Below are positions 34,308 through 45,180 of a stretch of DNA of 64,000 nt, piece after piece. Position 1 is the stretch's first letter. Each line of letters opens with the position of its first letter. The position numbers were made by a program, and so were the translations under genes. Below the pieces are notes generated by a model. That model did not search any database, was not told where the DNA came from, and saw only the letters and a list, made by a program, of their open reading frames with translations. The stretch comes from Leptobrachium leishanense. Its lineage: Eukaryota > Chordata > Amphibia > Anura > Megophryidae. Location of the stretch: assembly GCA_009667805.1 (NCBI GenBank), contig CM019063.1, forward strand, positions 55,784,881-55,848,880, written 5' to 3'.

Positions 34308-34665
34308 ATAGAAACATAGAAAAATGTCGGCAGATAAGAACCTTTCGGCCCATCTAGTCTGCCCAATTACATGGATACTTTACCTGGATTTATCTTTTGT
34401 TTAGGATAGCCTTATGCCTATCCCATGCCTGCTTAAATTCAATTACTGTTTTGGCCTCTACCACTTCTACTGGAAGACTGTTCCATGTATCCACCACCCT
34501 CTCAGTAAAGTAATGCTTCCTGATGTTACTTTTAAACCTTTGCCCCTCTAATCTAAGACTATGTCCTCTTGTTTTGCTACTTTGTTTCCTTTTATAGGCC
34601 TCCCACCCATTTATATTGCCCTCTACTATCACCTCCCAAGACATTGTACTGCCTGGGTCCAAGAA
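34308..34665 (-). mobile_element. CR1-type LINE 3' end (RT C-terminal tail)
   Basis: The minus strand encodes the conserved C-terminal extension of CR1/L2-like reverse transcriptases: RGHSLRLEGQRFKSNIRKHY, then VVDTWNSLPVEVVEAKTV. The 3' UTR follows, with TCGGCCCATCTAGTCTGCCC read on the plus strand. Heavily 5'-truncated. Confidence 0.82.
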
Positions 34666-35017
34666 TGAAATGCTGCTCTCCTAGAAAAAATATGGCCCCC
34701 AAGACACATACATCCATTATGTTAATATATAAATATATTTCTCCAGGAAGCGTTGTTGCATTGTACTCAGATATCCGGTCTACTAACAGGCGTTATAGGA
34801 GGGTGTCGTCATCGTGCTCAGGTACACCCTGATGACGACAAGTGATTTGGTCCTCACTGTCCCCCATGCAGCGCACAAGGCAATGCAAGGGTAAACATGA
34901 AAACCCTGAAGAGGTTAAAATAACAAAAATACATTTATTGTGGTTTTGAGCTAAAGACCAAAAGGTGAATTTGTATATTACCATTAACCCTTTGTGGCTT
35001 TGAGCTAATTAAGGGCT

Positions 35018-35414
35018 CTTTTACATAGTTACATAGGCAGTAAAAAGACATGCGTCCGTTGGGTTCAGCCTCTCACACATCAACTACTGCTGCTGATCCA
35101 AAAGAAGGCAAAAAACCCAGTCTTAGGCATCAGATTTCTCCTTGGATGAAGAAGCTTTTACCCACATATTAAATATTATAACCCTTAATATATATATTTT
35201 TGCAGGAAGTCATCCAGTCGTTTTTTAAAAGTCTGTACAGACTCTGACCCAACCACCTCAACAGGCAGAGAATTCCACAGCTTTATTGTTCTCACCATAA
35301 AATATCCCTTCCTATGCTTTAGGCTGAATTTCCTTTCGTCCAGTCTAAATGGGTGACCTCGTGTCCTGTGTATAGTCCTGTTAATGAATAGGTTTCCAGA
35401 CAATGGTTTATAAT
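35018..35414 (-). mobile_element. Second CR1-type LINE 3' end
   Basis: The minus strand reads RGHPFRLDERKFSLKHRKGY then KLWNSLPVEVVGSESVQTFK, the same tail as its neighbour but a different subfamily. The 3' UTR contains TTACATAGGCAGTAAAAAGA on the plus strand. The 42-bp array starts at its coding-side edge. Confidence 0.82.
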
Positions 35415-36434
35415 GGCCCCATATATATTTATATGAAGTTATCAGAGCCCCTCTAAGGCCCCGTATATATGTGTATAAAGTTATCAGATCCCCCCTAAGG
35501 CCCCATATATATTTATATAAAGTTATCAGATCCCCTCTAAGGCCCCGTATATATTTATATAAAGTTATCAGATCCCCTCTAAGGCCCCGTATATATTTAT
35601 ATAAAGTTATCAGATCCCCTCTAAGGCCCCGTATATAATTATATAAAGTTATCAGAGCCCCTCTAAGGCCCCGTTTATATTTATATAAAGTTATCAGATC
35701 CCCTCTAAGGCGCCATATATATGTATATAAAGTTATCAGATCCCCTCTAAGGCCCCGTATATAATTATATAAAGTTATCAGAGCCCCTCTAAGGCCCCGT
35801 TTATATTTATATAAAGTTATCAGATCCCCTCTAAGGCCCCGTATATAATTATATAAAGTTATCAGAGCCCCTCTAAGGCAACGTATATATTTATATAAAG
35901 TTATCAGATCCCCTCTAAGGCGCCGTATATATGTATATAAAGTTATCAGATCCCTCTAAGGCGCCGTATATATGTGTATAAAGTTATCAGATCCCCCCTA
36001 AGGCCCCGTATATATTTATATAAAGTTATCAGATCCCCTCTAAGGCCCCGTATATAATTATATAAAGTTATCAGATCCCCTCTAAGGCCCCGTTTATATT
36101 TATATAAAGTTATCAGATCCCCTCTAAGGCGCCGTATATATGTATATAAAGTTATCAGATCCTTCTAAGGCGCCGTATATATGTGTATAAAGTTATCAGA
36201 TCCCCCTAAGGCCCCGTATATATTTATATAAAGTTATCAGATCCCCTCTAAGGCCCCGTATATAATTATATAAAGTTATCAGATCCCCCCTAAGGCCCCG
36301 TATATATTTATATAAAGTTATCAGATCCCCTCTAAGGCCCCGTATATAATTATATAAAGTTATCAGAGCCCCTCTAAGGCCCCGTTTATATTTATATAAA
36401 GTTATCAGAGCCCCTCTAAGGCCCTGTATATATT
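35415..36434 (+). repeat. 42-bp minisatellite, about 24 copies
   Basis: The unit is CCCCGTATATATTTATATAA then AGTTATCAGATCCCCTCTAAGG (split for length). Variants (GTATATAATTATAT, GTTTATATTTATAT, GCGCCGTATATATG) recur every few units, so there is higher-order structure. Confidence 0.93.
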
Positions 36435-37098
36435 TGGTAAATATATGGTAAGAGCAAATCTAGATAAACGATATGAATAACATGGCATAATAACGTCACG
36501 AAATTTACATTTAACACTGACCCCCTAATGGTTGCACTCACAAGATTGTGGAAATATTCAGGCACATCAATAATGGCTGCTCTCTGTTACCCCACTCTGG
36601 TCGCTTTTTGGAGTTGCCGGGCTTAGGACATAACCTCCGTGTTGCTCCCTTGGTGGGAAAGGAGAAAACAGCTGCTGCCAATTTAAGGCGCTGGTGTAAT
36701 CACCATATGAAGTCCCAAAAGTCAGCAGAAGGACATATACACTGACTCATCCGTAATAATGATATTGGAACTTTATAAAAACAATAAAATTGGGTTAAAG
36801 CACCAAAGATTCAACGCGTTTCGTGGTCTCTAACCACTTCCTCAAGATTCTGCCCAAACAAATCCAAATGAAAAATTTACATAAATTGTTTTCCAAACAG
36901 CCACTGGTTCCTGACGGTGTTTTCTTTGGCAAACTACTTGGTAGTGACGTTAAGTTAATTTAAGTGAATAGCACGCTTGGAATAGGGACCCAGGTTTGGT
37001 TTTCTTGCACAGATGAAATGATCCAGTAAAAAACTTTAAAAAGGTGCTCTGGCATCCCCTCACCAAGCCGTCCATACACCTTTCTGTGGGCACAGTTA
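36435..37098. other. No gene recognised
   Basis: Contains a CAACGCGTTTCGTGGTCTC motif at about 36812, similar in style to GTCGAAACGTTGTTTATG near 29260, probably from dispersed repeats. Otherwise nothing. Confidence 0.45.
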
Positions 37099-37102
37099 TT
37101 AA

Positions 37103-38327
37103 CCCTTTCGCTGCTGAGGCATTTCCCGCTTCTGTGCTGAGGTCATTTTTACCGATTTTGCTCATCATGTTTAAACGCGTTTTTAAGGCTTATTTTAGTA
37201 TATGACCCAGACATATTATATATCGTTCTTTCCATCAGACTCGGCAGATTCATAATATGTCATTATTATATGTATACGTCATGACCTGTCTGTATATTAT
37301 AACAAAAAATGCAATAAATATGAATTTTCAATAATTTACAATGTGTAAAGTGTTTTTTTTCACATTTTAACATGCGAGCAATTGCGGTTATATTTTGTAT
37401 GGGTGCGCTTGTTAAAAAAATTAGAGATGGGGTCTCGTTACATTTTTTTTGGGGAAAATTACGCGATTTTTAACAAACGCACCGCATACAAAAATTGTTA
37501 GTGCAGCATCATTATTCACATTATAATTGAAATGGGAACAATATTGATGCATTAACGAACCAAAAAAAAGAAAAAAAAACTTGTTTATTTTTTTTTATAA
37601 TTTTTTTTTAAATATTTTTTTATTTTTATTTTTATTTTTTTTTACAAACTTTTACATAGTCATGTTTGGTATTGTTGGAACGGCCATGCTCTGGCCGATC
37701 CAACAATATCAAACATTAACCCCTAACTGCCACGGATCGGGAGATAGGGGGTTCATTGGAACCCCCTATCTCCACCATTGGTGGCAGTTAGGGGTTAACT
37801 CCAGGCCTGGCGTCATCGTGCTATGCACGATGACGCCAGTCCTCAGGGGGCATTCCCGGAAGCTTGGCCAACATCCAAGATGTCGGCCAGCTCCGGGAAA
37901 GGATTACAAACCTTCGCTTTTCAGCGCCGATTCGTGATCCAGCCCCCATGGGGTTAATTCCAGGTACCATTAGGAAGGGCAGGCTGTGCCCTTCCAAACG
38001 GTGCCTGGATTAACCCCCTGCACGCCGGCGATCGGGAGGGAGAGAGGTCCGAAGGACCTCCCCCCTCCCTTTCAGGCGCCTCCTCCGCACATGCGCGGGG
38101 GGTGCCTGAATTAGATGTCATCGCGTCGCCGCGATGACATCTAATTAGGCCGGCGGCGGTTCCGGGTGCTGGGCTGACATCGAGGATGTCAGCCCGCACC
38201 GGGGGGCACAGCGATCGGCCGGAACCCGACCGATCGCTGGCCCCAAAGGGAGGACACGCTAAGCGTCCTCCGCAAGGAACGCTACCTGCGGGTGGACGCG
38301 CTGAGCGCGTCCTCCGCACCGAAGGGA
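37103..38327. mobile_element. TTAA-flanked foldback element with serial hairpins
   Basis: The left end is TTAA/CCCTTTCGCTGCTGAGG; the right end is TCCGCACCGAAGGGA/TTAA. The TTAA duplications (37099-37102, 38328-38331) fit piggyBac or Kolobok-type integration. From 37650 on there are about ten consecutive stem-loops, for example 37716-37733 with 37781-37798 (18 bp, perfect, enclosing a 15-bp inner stem), 37807-37821 with 37825-37839 (15 bp, loop TAT) and 38109-38125 with 38130-38146 (17 bp, loop of 4). No coding capacity. Confidence 0.7.
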
Positions 38328-38389
38328 TTAATAGTATTGCTTGTATCAAAATGATCACTAGATGCCAAAAAGGAAGATACACAGGGTTC

Positions 38390-39613
38390 CTCAAAGAGAT
38401 TAGAAAAGTCACCGCACTTTCGGTGACATTTCGTTCCCTGCAATTCGGCGCGATTCGGAAATCCTAGTTCACCGACCCTGCGGTGTATTCAGCAAGCCCA
38501 GCAGGGCCCCCGTAGTGCAGGGAAAAGCCGCTGCAAACCCGACGAACACTCACTGCAAAACCCGACGAACACTCACCGAACACTCAACGAAGCCCGCAGA
38601 AACCGCTGGATTAATCCCACCGAACACGCTGGAGAAACCCGACTAGACGCCGATCCAGCGCAGAGCAGCTGTGGGAAAAACCCAACACGCAAACGAATGA
38701 GGCGAAAACAAAAAAAGTACACTTGAAAGTTTGAAATTTGAATCGCTGTTTGCAAAAAAGACTACTGAATGAAAATGCCTGGAATTTACATATAAGATCC
38801 AATGAATGATCATAAAAAGGGATGTTACAAAAATAAAAGATAAAAAAAAAAACGGGAACAATTTTTTTAGCCCAAAAAATCCCCAAAAATGCAACAGATC
38901 ATGTAAAAATCTATAAATAAAGGGACTTTTTACTGCAGAATATAATATTAAATGGTTTATTAGATACTAACTTAAAACAGGAATATTTTTAACATTGAAG
39001 CCTATGGGATTCTCCTGAATAAATTTGTCGAATGAAACCACCGAACAGCAGGGCATTTCGGGAACCTTTCACTGCTGGTTTTTGTTCTCTGAATAGCCGA
39101 AGCAGTGCTTCTCTATGGGGATTTCACTGCCCTCGAACAGGCACCGAACAGGCACCGTATGTGCAGGCATTTTGCCAACATTTGGCAGACTGCTTGCTCT
39201 CAGAATAGCTGAATGGCCAGGAAAGGCCATTTTTGATAAAGGTTGTTTTTGATACAAGCAATACTATATATATATATTGCCCCAGCTCACATGGATATAT
39301 ATATATATTGCCCCCCCTCACCTGGATATATATTGCCCCGGCTCACATGGGTATATTGCCCCCAGCTCACGTGGGTATATTGCCCCCAGCTCACATAGGT
39401 ATATTTGCCCCACCCCCAAGCTCACATGGGTATATTTGCCCCACCCCCAAGCTCACATGGGTATATTTGCCCCACCCCCAAGCTCACATGGATATATTTG
39501 CCCCCAGCTCACACATGGATATATTTGCCCCCAGCTCACACATGGAGATATTACGCTGAATTTCACTGTTCGGTTACCTTTCGGGGTCAGATCGGCTCTC
39601 TTTGAATAACCCT
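38390..39613. mobile_element. GGGTTATTC-family MITE carrying a minisatellite
   Basis: The ends are CAGGGTTCCTCAAAGAG and CTCTTTGAATAACCCTG. Usual interior to about 39228, then an insertion with a minisatellite (39270-39550), then the normal right end. The 5' flank holds a 21-bp sequence whose exact inverse lies inside the element at 39247-39267. Confidence 0.72.
39270..39550 (-). repeat. Minisatellite block 1 (TCACATGGGTATATTTGCCCC type)
   Basis: About ten units of 21-31 bp on the theme CTCACATGGATATATTGCCC. It is the inverse of the unit at 40152-41622. Confidence 0.88.
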
Positions 39614-40065
39614 GACGGCTTTTACTGGCACTCACTAAAATGCTGTCCAGACTGGCACATCTTGCTACATAGAAACAGAAATGTATTAGTCATTGTGGCT
39701 TGCATTACTGTAATTTCTTTATTCCATCATATAGATACCCTGAAATAGTTACTGTCTGTGTCTGTGTACGGCCGCCAGAAGTAAAAAAAAAAGCTTTCCA
39801 TCAGCAGCAATGGTACTGGAGATCAATAGGTTCTTGGTGGGTCTGTGTTTGCTAATGCAGTGGTGTGATGGGAAATTTAAACACATTGAAAGGCCTGCTA
39901 AAACAACTGTGACCCCCCCCCCCAGCAATACCTTAAAATGTGTTACAGCCTGTTTCAGTACAAGCACCAATGGCAGGATAGCAATGTTCCTCTTTCACAT
40001 CACCTGAAGAAATCTAGAAAAGAAAATAAGAATAGAGTGAGTTGGACCCCAGTGTGGCCCATAAA

Positions 40066-40145
40066 AACTCACAGTAATGTACGGTGTGTATGTGTGTGAG
40101 TTTTATTGCTGTGGAGCTCTGTGATACACTCATACACACTGCACA
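40066..40145 (+). repeat. Single diverged copies of the 55-bp satellite
   Basis: GTGAGTTTTATTGCTGTGG and CTCATACACACTGCAC border the left of block 2. An inverted partial copy, AGCTCCACAGCAATAAACC, is at 41686-41745 on the right, so block 2 is enclosed by inverted satellite units. Confidence 0.75.
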
Positions 40146-40151
40146 CAACAT

Positions 40152-41622
40152 TACACAGCTGCTGGGGCAAATCCATGAGGTGCTGGGGCATATCCATGAG
40201 CTGCTGGGGCATATTCATGAGCTGCAGGGGCATATCCATGAGGTGCTGGGGCATATCCATGAGGTGCTGGGGCAATCCATGAGGTGCTGGGGCATATCCA
40301 TGAGGTGCTGGGGCAAATCCATGAGGTGCTGGGGCATATCCATGAGGTGCTGGGGCAAATCCATGAGGTGCTGGGGCATATCCATTTGCTGGGGCAGTAA
40401 TCCATCTGCTGGGGCATATCCATTTGCTGGGGTAGTATCCATGAGCTGCTGGGGCATATCCATGAGGTGCTGGGGCAAATCCATGAGGTGCTGGGGCATA
40501 TCCATGAGGTGCTGGGGCAAATCCATGAGCTGCTGGGGCATATCCACGAGGTGCTGGGGCATATCCATGAGCTGCTGGGGCATATTCATGAGCTGCTGGG
40601 GCATATCCATGAGGTGCTGGGGCAGTATCTATGAGGTGCTGGGGCATATCCATGAGGTGCTGGGGCAAATCCATGAGGTGCTGGGGCAAATCCATGAGGT
40701 GCTGGGGCATATCCATGAGCTGGGGCAGTATCCATGAGCTGGGGCAATATCCATGAGCTGGGGCAGCATATCCATGAGCTGGGGCAGTATATCCATAAGC
40801 TGGGGCAGTATATCCATGTGCTGGGGCATATCCATGAGCTGGGGCATATCCATGAGCTGGGGCAAAATCCATGAGAGCAGCTGGGGCATTATCAATTAGA
40901 GCAGCTGGGGCAGTATATGCATGAGAGCAGCTGGGGCAGTATATCCATGAGAGGAGCTGGGGCAGTATATCCATGAGAGCAGCTGGGGCAGTATATCCCT
41001 GAGAGGAGCTGGGGCAGTATATCCATGAGAGGAGCTGGGGCAGTATATCCATGAGAGCAGCTGGGGCAGTATATCCCTGAGAGGAGCTGGGGCAGTATAT
41101 CCATGAGAGGAGCTGGGGCAGTATATCCATGAGCTGCTGGTGCAGTATATCCATGAGCTGCTGGTGCAGTATATCCATGAGCTGGGGCAGTATCCATGAG
41201 AGGAGCTGGGGCAATATCCATGAGAGGAGCTGGGGCAATATCCATGAGAGGAGCTGGGGCATATCCATGTGTGCTGGGGGCAGTATCCATGAGAGCTGGG
41301 GCAATATCCATGTGTGAGCTGGTCTGGGGCAATATATCCATGTGTGAGCTGGTCTGGGGCAATATATCCATGTGTGAGCTGAGGCGCAATATATCCATAT
41401 GTGAGCTGAGGCGCAATATATCCATATGTGAGCTGGGGCAATATATATCCATGGGTGAGCTGCTGGGGACAATATATAACTGTGAACTGGGGCAATATAT
41501 CCATATGTGAGCTGGGGGCAATATATATCCATGGGTGAGCTGCTGGGGGCAATATATATCCAGAGCTGCTGGGGGCAATATATCCAGAGCTGCTGGGGGC
41601 AATATATATCCATGTGTGCTTT
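40152..41622 (+). repeat. Minisatellite block 2, 1.47 kb
   Basis: Roughly 65 units on the theme GGGGCATATCCATGAG plus GTGCT or CTGCT. Subtypes change in zones: 21-24 bp units to about 40,720, GAGAGGAGCTGGGGCAGTAT units to 41,260, and CAATATATCCATGTGTGAG units to 41,622. The last zone is nearest to block 1. Long minus-strand open frames (543 and 281 codons of P, Q, M, D, Y) are repeat artefacts. Confidence 0.92.
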
Positions 41623-41799
41623 CACTGCCTTCGAACAGGCAACGTACTTGCTGGCAGCTGGCAAAAAGTTGTGTGAGCATATGAGAGAGCTCCACAGCAA
41701 TAAACCTCACAGTAATGTGCGCTGTGTGTATGAGCACTCAGTGTTATATGGGAGTACTGATTTAGGAGTAAGAGTAGTTAAAAAAAATCTGTAAAATTT

Positions 41800-41862
41800 G
41801 GGGTGGGGGGGTGACACCATAAGTTACCGCACCGGGTGACACCAACCCTAGTGACGCCACTG
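41800..41862. mobile_element. hAT terminal fragment
   Basis: GGGTGACACCAACCCTAGTG followed by ACGCCACTG resembles one terminus of a hAT element. The other end was not found. Confidence 0.5.
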
Positions 41863-41875
41863 ACGTAGGCATTAG

Positions 41876-42470
41876 TCGAGGACGCTTGGCAATCTGGGAA
41901 GTTTGGTTCTCAGCAGACAGAAAATATGCAATCTCATCTTTCATGCTTTCCTTATGTCTATTTTATGTGAATATTAAACATTGGACAGGAGACGAGGGAC
42001 ATGTTTTTAATATGTTTTAATGTCTAATAACTCCCCTTTTAGCCTCGGTTATCTGATCGAAATCGCACACATTGTAATGACCTGGGATATCTAAACACAA
42101 TTTATGTGTATGAAATGAACTCTGCAAAAAGGGCAGAGCAGCTAAAACCACAGCGCGCACCAAACAAAGACGCTCAGGAACAAGTCCCAGGAAATGAGAA
42201 ATATGTGTTTATTTGGTATAATGCTAATCTGTATGAACGTGAGCGGCTTCATTCCTTCAGATTATACCACAGCAAGCCACATCAAGACGAAACCCACACA
42301 GCCCATTTACATTGTACATATCAAGGACGTGCTGCTATTTCCTTCAATTAAACACACAGTTCATATCTGCTGATAAATGTATGTGTATAGGAGTGAAGAT
42401 TATCTTTCAAAGTTACAGTCGCATGCCTGAGAATACTCACATCCACGCTTTATCTGTCAGTCTGTCTATA
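41876..42470. other. No gene recognised
   Basis: A plus-strand open frame of 81 codons at 42106-42351 lacks convincing splice sites or a recognisable product. Confidence 0.4.
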
Positions 42471-42472
42471 GG

Positions 42473-43430
42473 GGTTATTCAGTGAGAGCAGATCCAGCCC
42501 CGAAATGTCACCGAACAGGGAATTTCCCCATACGGTGCCATTTCGGGGGCCATTCGGCTATTCAGAGAGCAGGTAGTTTGCCAAATTTTGGTGAACTGCC
42601 AGCAAGTACGGTGCCTGTTCGAAAGCAGAGAAATCCCCATAGAGAAGCAATGGTTAATCTATTCAGAGACACCGAACAGCAGAGAAATGTCAGTGAAGTG
42701 CCCTGATGTTCGGTGGTTTCATTCGGCAGGTTTATTCAGGCAAATCCTATAGGCTGTTAAAAATATTCCTGGTTTTATCCAATATCTATTAAACCATTTA
42801 ATATTTTAATCTGCAGCAAAAAGATGCTTTATTTATTGATTATTTATGATCTTTTAAGCATTTTTTTTTTAGAAAGTATTTTACCAGGAAAGATACATTG
42901 AGATTTCTCTCATTTTCAAGTAGGTCCTGGGTAGCGAGTATGTACCATTGGGTCTTGCCCAAGGACACTTACTGGAGAGGTGCTCTTGCCGGGATTGAAC
43001 CTGTGTCTCCACAGTCTCTCTCCATGGTTATAGAGCAGTAATGTTACCTCTACTCCACCCAGCCGGCACTTAAAAGTGTTTTTTTTTTCTGTAACAGTCC
43101 TTTTTATTATTATTCAAAGGATCTTATAATGTAAATTCCAGACATTTTCATTTAGTAGTTTTTTTGCAAGCAGCGTTTCAATATTGACACTTTCATTCGA
43201 TTTGTATTGTTTTTTTTTTTTTACCTGTCCGGCGGCGTGTCGGCTTTCTCCTGGAGCTGGTTGGTGCTGTGCTCGGTGGCTCGCCGGCTGCGTTTGGCGG
43301 CTGTCCTGCGTGTTTGTGATGCATGTTTGGCGGCAGCAGTCGGCAGGTTTGTGGCAGCATTCGGCGGCCGATTGCCTGCATTTCGGGGATGCTGCGGTGA
43401 ATGCTGAATTCATTGCAGGGTGGGGAAATT
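42473..43430. mobile_element. GGGTTATTC-family MITE, right-truncated, with SINE insertion
   Basis: Starts GGGGTTATTCAGTGAGAGC. The family sequence is interrupted by a SINE at 42871-43067, resumes with TCTGTAACAGTCCTTTTTAT, and fades near the CATTGCAGGGTGGGGAAATT motif. Confidence 0.7.
42871..43067 (-). mobile_element. tRNA-derived SINE, V-SINE-like
   Basis: Read on the minus strand: a tRNA-like head with a B-box-like GGTTCAATCCC, then the CCTTGGGCAAGACCCAA core, then a LINE-like tail (AAATCTCAATGTATCTTTCC, TGGTAAAATACTTT). Tails of the same family occur at 16805-16870 and 59279-59345. Confidence 0.65.
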
Positions 43431-43611
43431 TGGATATATACTGCCTGGCCAAACTGTGCTGCATCTCCCCATAAGTGAAATGATTGAGATGGACATTACA
43501 AGAGGGGCAGATGATGGAGGAAACAAGTATCATAGGGATGAGGAATAAAATGTGGGCTGTCTGAAATCTTCGCACTGGTCTTGTTTCAAAATGTGAGTTA
43601 CGTGTCCATAA

Positions 43612-44074
43612 GGCTAATGTCAGACGGACGCAGTCTGAGCGCACTCTGCGTGCATAACGGACAGACGTACTGACGGAAGATACTGTAGACACCACACGGT
43701 CGTTTTTTTTTACGGATGTAGAAAAAAAAAGAAATATGGGAAACAAAATTAATTTAAATTAAAATACAGGTACAGTCAGCCAGACCATAAAAACCTCTGA
43801 GCGTCAGCGTGATGGGCGTCGCAAAAGCGCTGCGTCTGAGGTTGCGTCATCACGCACACAGGCCACTACGCGGACGCGTTGCAGTCTGGGCGTCCGTCGT
43901 AGCTCTTTTAAGTCGACGCCTAAATGGCGTCCGCTGCCACCTGCGTGGTGTGCGTGCACTTCGGTGCGCACGTACTTCGTGTGTTGGTCTCTATTGATCA
44001 CAAATCAATGCTACGACAGACGTTAAACTGTGCGGCGACACGGACGTGATGACTGCGTTCGTCTGACGCTAGCC
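43612..44074 (+). mobile_element. Harbinger MITE, complete, 463 bp
   Basis: Starts GGCTAATGTCAGACGGACGC and ends GTTCGTCTGACGCTAGCC, flanked by TAA and TTA(A). It serves as the intact reference for the copies at 176-575 and 60920-61780. Confidence 0.85.
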
Positions 44075-44939
44075 TTAAGGCCTATTCCTGCACTGAAGAT
44101 TTATGGGCTATTAGGGGAGCCATCAGAAATCTAGGGGTCCCATACTGAACCAATGGTCGGGCCCCACCCTAGCTCATTAAATTATTAATACATAATACAT
44201 TTCAGGCTACGTTCTGACTCACATCGAGCACATGGACAACAAGGGAGTGGTTACATGTCCTGCATCTGTTGGGGTTGCTTTTCGACCATCCCCAGATGCC
44301 AGTCAAAACACCAGAATCCCATTGGGTGGCATGAAGGAGGCTTTACCTGTGGCACTTAGAAAAGCTGCTGCTGGGTCTGGCAGTGGCCTGGGCCCCCAGG
44401 CCCCTTAACAGACTATGGGCTGTCAACCCCTGATGGCAGCCCTGTGTGCTGTAGCCCTGTCTGTGTAGTCCGGGAAGCCCACAGTCAGGAAACCACCTAT
44501 TCATGTTCTGTGCCAGGTTATTCAGGAGACAGCCACAAGTGCAGGGTATAGAGGCACAAATATAGGAATCCACAAGCAGATAAACAGGACAAGTGATTTA
44601 ATACCTGAGACAAGGGATGCAGAAAGGGATGGGGAGTATGCAGGGAGCAACACAGGGAGATATTGATACAGGAGCAGGTAGGAAGCAGGTTGACTTGGAG
44701 GCAGATGGACAGGATAAGAGCAGGTACCTGCAGGGCAGCAATCAGTAAAACTACCCAGAGCTATGGCAGCAGAGTGCAAGAAACAATCTGACGAATGTAA
44801 CCCTTTTTGTCCCTTGCTCCGCCGTCAGTCTGGTACGGGTGCCATGTACATATTTCAGTGACGTTGGTGACAGGAACCCTGAGCCTCCGCAGTTGCTGTA
44901 AGATCGAGACATCTTCTTTCTTGCTTACAGTTACAGTTA
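44075..44939. other. Probable old repeat, unassigned
   Basis: 44510-44800 has GA-rich, LTR-like composition (GACAAGGGATGCAGAAAGGG, GGAGCAGGTAGGAAGCAGG) but no clear termini. No exon seen. Confidence 0.35.
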
Positions 44940-45020
44940 CAAGCATTTATAAAGCGCTAACAAATTCCTTAGCGCTGTACAATGGGAGAGACAAAATAAC
45001 AAATATACATACACATTGCA
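44940..45020 (-). mobile_element. L2-like LINE tail fragment
   Basis: GCATTTATAAAGCGCTAACA and TTAGCGCTGTACAATGGGAG are the inverse of an L2-type 3' end. A near-identical piece is at 55263-55345. Confidence 0.65.
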
Positions 45021-45180
45021 CACACGAAACAGTAGGAGAGAGTGCCTCCACTCAGTGATTTGTACTAGTTGAACAGAGTAACCCACCCACTGAGAGATGG
45101 CCCCTTCCACACAAGAAATGATAAACCCACACAATAACGATGTACTTAATACTGTATATGAAATATATTGTAATAACAAG

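Noticed and set aside
35415..36434. CRISPR-like regular array
   Set aside because: The 42-bp units are contiguous with no unique spacers, are AT-rich and sit on a eukaryotic LINE tail.
37803..37843. tRNA- or miRNA-type hairpin as a discrete RNA gene
   Set aside because: It is one of about ten hairpins in a foldback element, so it is better explained by the element than as a separate RNA gene.
40069..41737. 543- and 281-codon minus-strand frames rich in Pro, Met, Asp and Tyr
   Set aside because: They follow the 21-24 bp minisatellite units. The frame shifts with unit length and no gene signals flank them.
42106..42351. Plus-strand 81-codon frame as a small gene
   Set aside because: No recognisable product, no promoter or splice support, and ordinary composition for chance frames.
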